Shown here piece after piece: positions 44,157-50,492 of a DNA stretch of 50,492 bases. Below the pieces are notes generated by a model. It was not told the origin of the DNA. It worked only from the letters and a program-made list of their open reading frames with translations, and did no database searches. This DNA comes from Bacteroidales bacterium (GTDB lineage Bacteria > Bacteroidota > Bacteroidia > Bacteroidales > UBA4181). Position numbers and translations under genes: made by a program. Location: assembly GCA_031275285.1 (NCBI GenBank), contig JAISOY010000102.1:1-50492 (forward strand). The letters are read 5' to 3'. Positions within the stretch are counted from its first letter, which is position 1; every line of letters begins with the position of its first letter.

Positions 44157-45248
44157 ATGACACCTTCCTTATCCGCTTCTATCATTAATGGTAATTTCCT
44201 GTCGAACTTCCTTGTTAAGGATAAATACAGGATATACAGGCATTTATTTCTGTGGTTATTTTACTTTATTATAGTGTTTGTCTTGGTAAGAGCAGGTAGG
44301 ACTACACAAAAATATGAACAAAACGTTGAAATAGTCAGTGATATAGTTTCATTCCTGTTTTTTATGGGGATGATCTATTTCAACATTTATGTGCTGGTAC
44401 CGCGGCTGTTATTTCGTAATCGTTTAGCCCTGTACATTATTGCCGTATTGCTTGCTATTATGGTATTTCTTGGGTTGAGCATATTCTGGGAAAAAATATG
44501 CTTTGAATACTTTCACATTACCCCACAGGAGCCGGATATGAATTGGCTCACCAGACTGTTGGCGTTAGTGATTATTTTTGCAATTTTCCTGATGCCCATT
44601 ACGGCAGCAAAACTTTTCCAGCGCTGGGTGCGCGACAGTTCGCGTTTGCACGAACTCGAAAAGAATACCATCAAAACAGAACTCGATCAATTGAAAAATC
44701 AGATCAACCCGCACTTCCTGTTCAATATGCTCAACAATGCCAGTGTGCTCACGCATAAAGATGCTGATAAAGCATCACTGGTGCTCACTCGTTTGAGTGA
44801 TTTGTTGCGTTATCAGCTATATGACAGTGCCCGGGAGAAGGTATTGTTATCGGCCGATATTCAGTTTTTAACAGACTTCCTGAACCTGGAGAAGGTTCGT
44901 CGCGACTGTTTTGAGTTCTCTGTAGATACTGAAGGTGAAATTGGTTTTATGAGGGTACCCCCGCTTTTGTTCATTCCTTTCGTAGAAAATGCCGTCAAGC
45001 ATAACCTCGATGCAGAAAAACATTCATATGTGAAGTTGCATTTTAAAGTAACTGGTTCCCGGTTACATTTTACCTGTATCAATTCCAAACCGGAAAAGCA
45101 GACTACAAAGGCAGCAGGGGGATTGGGACTTGCTAACGTACGTCGACGCCTGGAATTGTTATATCCCGAAAGTCACAATTTAACCATAAATGATGAGCCC
45201 GGCATGTTTCGGGTGGAGTTGGAAATCATAAATAAGAACGATAAATAG
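44157..45248 (+). CDS. LytS/YehU-type sensor histidine kinase
   Basis: 363 residues. Four membrane segments (about 29-47, 63-83, 90-112, 131-154) with short loops and no large sensor domain, then the His_kinase domain LKNQINPHFLFNMLNNASVL with phospho-acceptor His186. The ATPase part has PPLLFIPFVENAVKHNLDAE (N box) and AAGGLGLANVRRRLELLYPE (G box). It phosphorylates the LytTR regulator whose ATG follows immediately after its stop. The stimulus may come from the outer-membrane and secreted proteins encoded just upstream; this is inferred from gene order. Confidence 0.93.
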   Translation: MTPSLSASIINGNFLSNFLVKDKYRIYRHLFLWLFYFIIVFVLVRAGRTTQKYEQNVEIVSDIVSFLFFMGMIYFNIYVLVPRLLFRNRLALYIIAVLLAIMVFLGLSIFWEKICFEYFHITPQEPDMNWLTRLLALVIIFAIFLMPITAAKLFQRWVRDSSRLHELEKNTIKTELDQLKNQINPHFLFNMLNNASVLTHKDADKASLVLTRLSDLLRYQLYDSAREKVLLSADIQFLTDFLNLEKVRRDCFEFSVDTEGEIGFMRVPPLLFIPFVENAVKHNLDAEKHSYVKLHFKVTGSRLHFTCINSKPEKQTTKAAGGLGLANVRRRLELLYPESHNLTINDEPGMFRVELEIINKNDK

Positions 45249-45971
45249 ATGAACTGTATTATTGTTGATGATGAGCCTTTGGCACGCGAAGGCGTTCAAG
45301 CCCTTATCGAGAAGTCGGGCCGGTTGGATTTGGCGGGAAGTTTCGGAAGTGCAGATGCAGCAGCGATGTTCCTGTTAAAAAATCCGGTAGATTTAATATT
45401 CTTGGATATACAGATGCCCGGCACCAATGGGTTGGATTTTGCCAAAAGTATTTCTGACCGTACTTTGGTGATTTTCACAACGGCATATTCCGAATATGCG
45501 CTGGACAGTTACGAAGTAGATGCTGTCGATTACCTGGTGAAGCCCCTCAAATGGGAACGTTTTCAAATAGCGGTGGATAAGGCGATATCATACAACTCCC
45601 TGTTAAAAAGTGAAATACGCGATGAAGTGGAGGTGTTTTCAGGTGATTATATATTTGTTAAGGCAGATCGGCGGACCTACAAAATATTATTCAGGGACAT
45701 TCTATTCATCGAGGGATTGAAGGATTATGTGGTGATACATACCCACGACCGACAGATCATTACAGCGATGAACCTTAAAACGATCCATGAGCAATTGCCG
45801 CAGAAGACGTTTTTAAGGACAGGTAAGTCATATATTGTAAACGCCATACATATCGATTCGTTCGATAATAATGATGTGTATATCGGCAAACATGAGATAG
45901 CAATCGGCAATGCTTATCGGGATTCTTTTATCGAAGAGTTTATGAGCCGTAAAACAGGGAGCAGATTGTAG
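45249..45971 (+). CDS. LytTR-type response regulator
   Basis: 240 residues. Receiver domain 1-115 with acidic pocket DDEP, phospho-acceptor Asp53 in LIFLDIQMPG, the Thr in VIFTTAYSEYA and Lys in VDYLVKPLKW. LytTR DNA-binding domain 140-240: FVKADRRTYKILFRDILFIE, KDYVVIHT, FLRTGKSYIVN. Binds paired direct repeats upstream of targets in the family. Directly adjacent to the kinase gene (0 bp). Confidence 0.95.
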   Translation: MNCIIVDDEPLAREGVQALIEKSGRLDLAGSFGSADAAAMFLLKNPVDLIFLDIQMPGTNGLDFAKSISDRTLVIFTTAYSEYALDSYEVDAVDYLVKPLKWERFQIAVDKAISYNSLLKSEIRDEVEVFSGDYIFVKADRRTYKILFRDILFIEGLKDYVVIHTHDRQIITAMNLKTIHEQLPQKTFLRTGKSYIVNAIHIDSFDNNDVYIGKHEIAIGNAYRDSFIEEFMSRKTGSRL

Positions 45972-46317
45972 ACATCCATCATTACTTCACCGTCCTTTGC
46001 CCATCTGATTAAATATATTTGATCGTTCAAAACTATGATTTAAATGCATACAAATCATGTGCAGATATGCACATGATTTGTGCTTTAATGCACCATGAGG
46101 CCTTATATGGCTGTATTTTAATTGGCTGATATTTAAACTTGTATGTATTTGGTATGGTTTTGGATATTTGCTCTCCAACTGTTTATCCAGGTCAATCATT
46201 TTGTTCTATGGTTATCATTTTAAAAAAACATCCGGTAAATGACCGGGTAATTATAGGGATTGATCATACGAATGCGGACATAATGATAAAAACTCATCAA
46301 CGATAAATTCAATTATT
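45972..46317. other. intergenic interval with the 32-bp dyad
   Basis: About 345 bp. Besides the inverted repeat at 46050-46081, a minus-strand ORF of 70 codons (45987-46199) crosses the dyad; it has an IRPHGAL stretch faintly like the end of IS3-type transposases, not enough to call. Confidence 0.4.
46050..46081. promoter_or_regulatory. perfect inverted repeat, 14-bp arms
   Basis: ACAAATCATGTGCA (46050-46063), GATA, TGCACATGATTTGT (46068-46081). It sits 78 bp after the LytTR stop and about 240 bp before the DUF3788 gene. No T-run follows, so it is either a weak terminator or a dyad binding site. Confidence 0.6.
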
Positions 46318-46740
46318 ATGGCAACAAGTTATTTTGAAGATAAAGCACTTGAACCCCGGGATAAGGATATGGAAGTTGCGCTTGGTTCAACTTACCGTTT
46401 ATTTGAGGAAATTTTCAGGTATCTCGTCGATACATATGAAGATATCCATCCGGAATGGAAGCATTACGGTAAAAAAATAGGATGGCAACTAAAACTATTT
46501 AAAGGAAAAAGAAACATCATGTTTATTGTTCCTTTTGAGGGACATTTTATTGTTTACTTTTCTTTCGGAGATAAAGCAGTTCAGCAGGTGATGGAAAGTA
46601 ATCTGTCGAATGAACTGAAAACTGAATTACAAAATGCAAAAAAATACATGGAAGGCCGGGGAATAAACCTTCCCATAACAGAGAACACTGAAAATATTGA
46701 TCATATAATAAAATTAATAGAAATAAAAATCAACAGTTAA
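46318..46740 (+). CDS. DUF3788 domain protein
   Basis: 140 residues, cytoplasmic. Opening YFEDKALEPRDKDMEVALGS, central HPEWKHYGKKIGWQLKLFKG with the Trp/Tyr/Gly pattern of DUF3788, and LFKGKRNIMFIVPFEGHFIV resembling the YdhG/DUF1801-like alpha/beta fold. Function unknown; relatives are small stand-alone proteins in Firmicutes and Bacteroidota. Lies 72 bp before the permease gene on the same strand. Confidence 0.8.
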   Translation: MATSYFEDKALEPRDKDMEVALGSTYRLFEEIFRYLVDTYEDIHPEWKHYGKKIGWQLKLFKGKRNIMFIVPFEGHFIVYFSFGDKAVQQVMESNLSNELKTELQNAKKYMEGRGINLPITENTENIDHIIKLIEIKINS

Positions 46741-46812
46741 AGTTGCATTACTGTAACATCACAAGTATAATACCGGGCGTTTAATTTACCTGATAAAGTA
46801 AATGTTGTAAAA

Positions 46813-49236
46813 ATGAATAAGTTAGACACAATACTTGCCTTTAGGAACCTTAAGAAGAATAAGTTATCAACAGTGATCATGATATTTTCGATAATGGTTG
46901 GAATTTTTACATTTATTGTGCTATCGGGTTATATTGGCTATGAAAGAGATTATGATAAGTATGTAAATAATCATGAAAATATTTATCGCATTTATACTGA
47001 ATTTTGTTCCCCCAATGGACAGGTTCTAACCAAACCAAAGAGTGAGAGAGGCATAGGGGAGGCTTTAAAAGAAAAATACCCTGAGGTAAAAAATGCTGGA
47101 TTCGTTGGAAAACTTGCCAGTAAAAATTTTAGGATTGATGAAGAGATATTTTCTGAGGAATACAGTTTTTATGCTTCTAATTCAATATTGGACATATTTA
47201 ATGTCACAGTCCTGCATAGCAACGATCATTCCAGATTGTTAAACGGGCCATACAAAGTCTTGCTTTCAGAGAGTATGGCACAAAAATTTTTTGGTAATGA
47301 CGATCCCCGTGGAAAGATGATCTTTATGTATCCGGCATTTAATGTCGAAATTCAAGGCGTTTACACAGATTTTCCTGAACAATCACATTTCAGGCCACAA
47401 ATGCTTTTTTCTTTCAATGAGGGTATGCATTTGCCTCCACCGGTTCTAGATAAATGGGGTACTCCTGACTTCTATACATACCTGGAACTAACAGATGACG
47501 CAGATATTAAAAATGTTGAGAATAATATTCATCAATTAGTAATCAGCGAAAAAAAGCAGTCTTTTGAAAACACAGGTACAGTTCATAAATATCATCTTCA
47601 GCCTCTGGCTGAAATCCATACAAAATCACATTTAAGCGAAGAATTATCAGTAAATATCCAAAACAGTTATTTGAATATCCTTTTAGCCATTAGTATTTTA
47701 ATTGTTATTCTTGCTGGCTTTAATTATATATATTTCGCCAATACACGTATGGCGAATAATTCATTGAAGCTTGGGATCCAAAAGTTATTGGGTGCTGATA
47801 ACCAGAATTTTCTTGTTCACTTTGTTTTTGAATCTTTTGTCATTCATGTAATTGCCCTGATCTGCTCAGTTATTCTGGTGGTTTTGTTGAAAGGATACCT
47901 GCTGAATCAACTCGGTTTTTCACTGGACTTTTCTTTCGCCAATCGCAGTTTTTGGATTGGCTTTACTTCAATCTTTCTGGCCAGTATTTTCCTTAACGGA
48001 TTTGTTCCTTTTTATACCATAAACCGGAACAATTGCCTGCAATTAATTACTAATACCGGAAATAACCATTCAAAGAATACTTTAAGGATTGTTTTAACTG
48101 TTGTACAATTTATTGTAATCATTGCAATCATTGGTATGATTATCGGAGTCGATAGCCAGATTAATTATTTGATCAACAAGGATAAAGGTTACGATATTAA
48201 TAACATTATCGCGATTGCAGTGCCAAAAAATATTAGCAGGCAATCACGGCTTGTTAAAGACCTTGATGCCTTTGATATCGATCTGATGAATCATCCCGGA
48301 ATCGAAATGATAACAAGTACCAACATCATTCCCGGTGATTTCCCCCCATACAACTATAGTTTCACAGAGGTAGGTAAATCATTAGGCGGTAAAGCAGGGA
48401 TTATCATTGCTGATTCAAATTTATTAAGCAATTATAACATTCAACTTTTAGCTGGTAGAAATTTCACCGACAATGATAGAACAGACCGTCATTCTTGTAT
48501 TATAAATCTGAAAACCCTGAAAAACCTTGGATATGAAAAAGCCGAAGAAGCAGTAGGACGACAACTGTCATTAGAGGAAGAAAGTGGAATGTTTTCATAT
48601 ACTGCTGAAGTGATCGGGGTTTGCTCAGATTTTGACTTTGTTTCCATGTTCGAAACACCACATTCACTCATATTGGTTAATTGGACGGATATGCTTTGGG
48701 GATATTATATTATCAAAGTAAATGATAATTATAACAAAGCTGACCTGATTCCATTTGTTAAAGAAAAATACGATGCAACCTTTGATAATTTTCCTTTTCA
48801 ATATTACTATGTCGACGATTATTTCAACCGACAGTTCAATGGAGAAGTTCATCTTAATTTGATCCTGAAACATTTTGTCATATTGGCTTGTATCATTGCT
48901 TTCATAAATTTATTATCAGTGACCTGGTTTTCTACAAGTTGCCGGACAAAAGAAATTGGGATTCGGAAAGTTTTCGGAGCTACGACTAGTGAAGTGGTTG
49001 TTTTATTGAATGTCTCAATTATTAAATGGATTGCATTGTCTTTCTTAATCGCCATACCCATCATCTGGATTTCACTCGACGAATGGCTGAAGTCTTTTGC
49101 TTATCAGATAAAAATGGATCCTGTGATACTTTTATTGCCGGGAATTGCAGCATTAGCTATTGGTTTTATAACTATTTCATTCATCACTTATTCTTTAGCA
49201 AAAAAGAATCCCATCGAAACAATTCATATGAAATAG
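46813..49236 (+). CDS. FtsX/MacB-type ABC transporter permease
   Basis: 807 residues. N-terminal helix after NLKKNKLSTVIMIFSIMVGI, a periplasmic MacB_PCD domain (about 45-280), the first FtsX helix bundle (about 285-425, ILLAISILIVILAGFNYIYF), a fourth helix near LTVVQFIVIIAIIGMIIGV, a second periplasmic domain, and a final FtsX bundle (about 690-805) with TKEIGIRKVFGATTSEVVVL, the coupling-helix motif. No ATPase gene is adjacent; lone duplicated permeases of this type are common in Bacteroidota and share an ATPase encoded elsewhere, or sit in LytTR-controlled clusters. The LytS/LytT pair lies 1 kb upstream. Confidence 0.92.
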   Translation: MNKLDTILAFRNLKKNKLSTVIMIFSIMVGIFTFIVLSGYIGYERDYDKYVNNHENIYRIYTEFCSPNGQVLTKPKSERGIGEALKEKYPEVKNAGFVGKLASKNFRIDEEIFSEEYSFYASNSILDIFNVTVLHSNDHSRLLNGPYKVLLSESMAQKFFGNDDPRGKMIFMYPAFNVEIQGVYTDFPEQSHFRPQMLFSFNEGMHLPPPVLDKWGTPDFYTYLELTDDADIKNVENNIHQLVISEKKQSFENTGTVHKYHLQPLAEIHTKSHLSEELSVNIQNSYLNILLAISILIVILAGFNYIYFANTRMANNSLKLGIQKLLGADNQNFLVHFVFESFVIHVIALICSVILVVLLKGYLLNQLGFSLDFSFANRSFWIGFTSIFLASIFLNGFVPFYTINRNNCLQLITNTGNNHSKNTLRIVLTVVQFIVIIAIIGMIIGVDSQINYLINKDKGYDINNIIAIAVPKNISRQSRLVKDLDAFDIDLMNHPGIEMITSTNIIPGDFPPYNYSFTEVGKSLGGKAGIIIADSNLLSNYNIQLLAGRNFTDNDRTDRHSCIINLKTLKNLGYEKAEEAVGRQLSLEEESGMFSYTAEVIGVCSDFDFVSMFETPHSLILVNWTDMLWGYYIIKVNDNYNKADLIPFVKEKYDATFDNFPFQYYYVDDYFNRQFNGEVHLNLILKHFVILACIIAFINLLSVTWFSTSCRTKEIGIRKVFGATTSEVVVLLNVSIIKWIALSFLIAIPIIWISLDEWLKSFAYQIKMDPVILLLPGIAALAIGFITISFITYSLAKKNPIETIHMK

Positions 49237-49309
49237 AGTTTTGTATACATAGTTACATAGTATAAAATGTCAAACTAAACGTACATTTCTTTTATTTATG
49301 CGAGTTTTT

Positions 49310-49356
49310 CCATGGGTTATACCCACGGTTATTCATATTGAGGTTCTTCAGACCTC
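49310..49356. repeat. double-hairpin intergenic repeat
   Basis: CCATGGGTTATACCCACGG (49310-49328) and GAGGTTCTTCAGACCTC (49340-49356) form two adjacent hairpins. From memory this resembles the 'CCATGGGTT...ACCCATGG...' dispersed repeats of many Bacteroidota intergenic regions; only one copy is present here. Confidence 0.5.
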
Positions 49357-49444
49357 CTTTATTCAGCCCTTTATTCGCATTATTTATATATTTTTATATC
49401 TTGGTAGAATAACTTTCAGGGTTAATGTGTTAAAAATGACAATC

Positions 49445-49528
49445 ATGAGACTAAAAATATTTATCATAATATTTTTGACTTTCATATCTGGAAATATTTT
49501 TGCTGACTCCTGGAGGTGGGCAGATTAA
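49445..49528 (+). CDS. 27-residue ORF encoding a signal peptide and a 7-residue tail
   Basis: MRLKIFIIIFLTFISGNIFA followed by DSWRWAD and a stop. The first 20 residues are an excellent signal peptide with a likely cleavage after FA. Either the 5' remnant of a secreted-protein gene or a tiny secreted peptide. It lies 54 bp before the next secreted-protein gene. Confidence 0.35.
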   Translation: MRLKIFIIIFLTFISGNIFADSWRWAD

Positions 49529-49582
49529 CTTTTTATATGCATTTTGTGGGATCTTTTAAAGATAAATGAAAATAAATCAATT

Positions 49583-49981
49583 ATGAAAAGTAATAAGGTG
49601 ATCATCTTTTTTACATTGGCATTTGTTTCTTGTGTACAAATGAAATCTCAAACTCAACTTAAAAAGTTTGCCAATGAAAGAACATGCCATTGTATAGATT
49701 CACTTACAATGCAGAAAACTGTGATACCTCCAGTAGATTCAATAGCAAAATGTTTTTATCGAGGTGTTTCATATGCAATAAATAAAGAATACAGCAAAAA
49801 AGGGAAACTTCGTTTGTCCGGGAAAAAATTTTACGTAGTCTCAAGAGATTTATTGTCTTCCTTACAGGAAACTTTAAATTGTGATGCTTATCAGTATTAT
49901 GTAGACTCGACAAATACAGTTATCATATTTAAATTTGACAGGCAAAGAACGGATTTGGATAATAAAAGGGATAAGAAATGA
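49583..49981 (+). CDS. small secreted or lipoprotein, unknown function
   Basis: 132 residues from the ATG at 49583; an upstream ATG at 49544 would add 13 polar residues before the signal. The signal ends TLAFVSC (possible but weak lipobox) or near MKS-QTQ. Mature part has a Cys pair in ERTCHCIDSL and further Cys in IAKCFYRG and TLNCDAYQYY. No family recognised. AT-rich, alone. Confidence 0.65.
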   Translation: MKSNKVIIFFTLAFVSCVQMKSQTQLKKFANERTCHCIDSLTMQKTVIPPVDSIAKCFYRGVSYAINKEYSKKGKLRLSGKKFYVVSRDLLSSLQETLNCDAYQYYVDSTNTVIIFKFDRQRTDLDNKRDKK

Positions 49982-50136
49982 AATCAAACACATTGACTTA
50001 TCAGGTTTATAGGAAATTAAATGTGCATAAATATGGAAATTTTATATAATAATTGAATCTTGGTTGAATACCCAAGTATATCGGTAAATTAAAAATAAGC
50101 AGATTGTGAGATAGAGCCTTTCAAAGCGAAAGCTAT

Positions 50137-50209
50137 AATTCGCAAGCTCAGCAGGTAAAACATATCCCTTTTAAGGATGGGTTCTTGAGTCCGAGCCCTA
50201 AGCTGATTA
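50137..50209 (+). pseudogene. decayed tRNA-Lys copy
   Basis: Aligns full length and gap-free to the tRNA-Lys at 42256-42328, about 80% identical, with most changes C-to-T or G-to-A. The anticodon loop CTTTTAA is intact. The acceptor stem has one mismatch (AATTCGC/GCTGATT), the D stem two (GCTC/AAAC) and the T stem at least one plus wobble, and the T loop reads TCCGAGC. No TAnnTTTG promoter precedes it. A non-functional tRNA is the best reading. Confidence 0.75.
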
Positions 50210-50233
50210 CAAGAATATAAGGATAAAAATACA

Positions 50234-50270
50234 TAAAGCCGCAAGTTTCAAAAACTTGTGGCCTTATTTT
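50234..50270 (+). terminator. terminator after the tRNA-Lys relic
   Basis: TAAAGCCGCAAGTTT (50234-50248) pairs with AAACTTGTGGCCTTA (about 50252-50266), allowing one wobble and one mismatch, followed by T-rich sequence. Confidence 0.75.
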
Positions 50271-50422
50271 TGTAAAAACGTGATAGGAAAATAACAGAAA
50301 AAAGCTAGTTTATGACAGGGGTTTGTTATAAAGTCATTCCGGATTCATTTTCGAAAAAATACCTTTAGCATATCAGTAAGCTGTAGATATCCGTCAGGAA
50401 TAAGGGGATATATCAGGATTTT

Positions 50423-50492
50423 CTATTTTTTATAACTGTTGTACTCTTCATCAGTTACCGGCTTAAGCCATACGGTAGGCCCATTTTCTCTT
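50423..50492 (-). CDS. 3' end of a minus-strand gene, cupin-like C-terminus (5' part outside window)
   Basis: The last 22 residues and stop of a gene entering from the right: ENGPTVWLKPVTDEEYNSYK. The 'W-x-x-V-T/S-D-E-E-Y' ending is common at the end of small cupin_2 proteins and of carboxymuconolactone decarboxylase-cupin fusions in Bacteroidota. Too short for a firm call. Confidence 0.4.
   Translation of the reverse strand, partial: RENGPTVWLKPVTDEEYNSYKK

Larger units (their letters stand above)
49982..50422. other. intergenic interval with pseudo-tRNA and terminator
   Basis: Holds the degenerate tRNA-Lys copy and its hairpin (annotated separately). No ORF of note in the rest. Confidence 0.5.

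Noticed and set aside
45987..46199. 70-codon minus-strand ORF with an IRPHGAL stretch like IS3 transposase ends
   Set aside because: Only one short match, no upstream transposase sequence, and the frame runs through the long dyad at 46050-46081.
42256..50209. Classical integrative element bounded by tRNA-Lys att sites
   Set aside because: No integrase or conjugation gene between the copies, and the second copy is the whole tRNA with even divergence, not a short exact att repeat.

Overview
The window reads as the chromosome of a member of the order Bacteroidales (phylum Bacteroidota). Supporting signs are promoters with TTTG / TAnnTTTG boxes (clear ahead of the tRNA-Lys gene and ahead of the PurQ-like gene), weak Shine-Dalgarno sequences, a typical Bacteroidota protein set (PG0541-type RND partner, DUF6261, TamB, LytS/LytT pair, lone FtsX permeases, Rhs debris) and many secreted glycoside hydrolases. 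Family or genus cannot be fixed from this sequence alone.

Layout. 1-2.9 kb: 3' end of a GH92 alpha-mannosidase gene, then a secreted PQQ-type beta-propeller. 3-10.2 kb (minus strand): an RND efflux operon, TetR regulator -> TolC -> membrane fusion protein -> RND pump -> PG0541-like small protein -> PH-like membrane protein, with a divergent AraC regulator at 10.4 kb. 11.8-15 kb: DUF6261 protein, then a tight operon of a PNPOx-GyrI fusion, a WYL regulator and a VOC protein. 15.2-17.6 kb: second VOC protein, an AraC regulator and a secreted cupin. 17.2-20.6 kb (minus): GH29 fucosidase translationally coupled to a hotdog thioesterase, then a UspA-type protein. 20.9-25.2 kb: E2 and fused E1 of a 2-oxo-acid dehydrogenase, separated by a small AT-rich secreted protein. 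25.3-29.8 kb (minus): TamB. 30.2-31.5 kb: a PurQ-like protein without the catalytic cysteine, and a SIS-domain sugar-phosphate isomerase. 31.9-33.8 kb: GH127. 34.1-37.4 kb (minus): an AT-rich graveyard of Rhs-tip fragments alternating with small secreted or membrane proteins, including a nearly intact M91-like metallopeptidase toxin domain. 37.5-42.1 kb: divergent GH106 and GH43-like genes. 42.26 kb: tRNA-Lys, followed by an IS982-type transposase relic. 42.8-46 kb: secreted protein, beta-barrel protein, LytS-type kinase and LytTR regulator, apparently one operon. 46.3-50 kb: DUF3788, an FtsX-type permease and small secreted proteins, then a decayed second tRNA-Lys copy, and the 3' end of a minus-strand gene at the right edge.

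The most unusual items are: (i) a 72-bp element, about 82% identical and gap-free, present once just upstream of the AraC gene at 15.8 kb and once in the divergent GH106/GH43 promoter region at 40.9 kb, with a TCAATGC-N21-GCAYTGA inverted repeat at its core; (ii) the PurQ-like protein whose Cys and His catalytic positions are replaced; (iii) the Rhs tip/immunity graveyard with related sequences at and inside its edge; (iv) a full-length but decayed tRNA-Lys copy with its own terminator. I did not recognise any single complete, wholly new multi-gene system; these four are the best leads.
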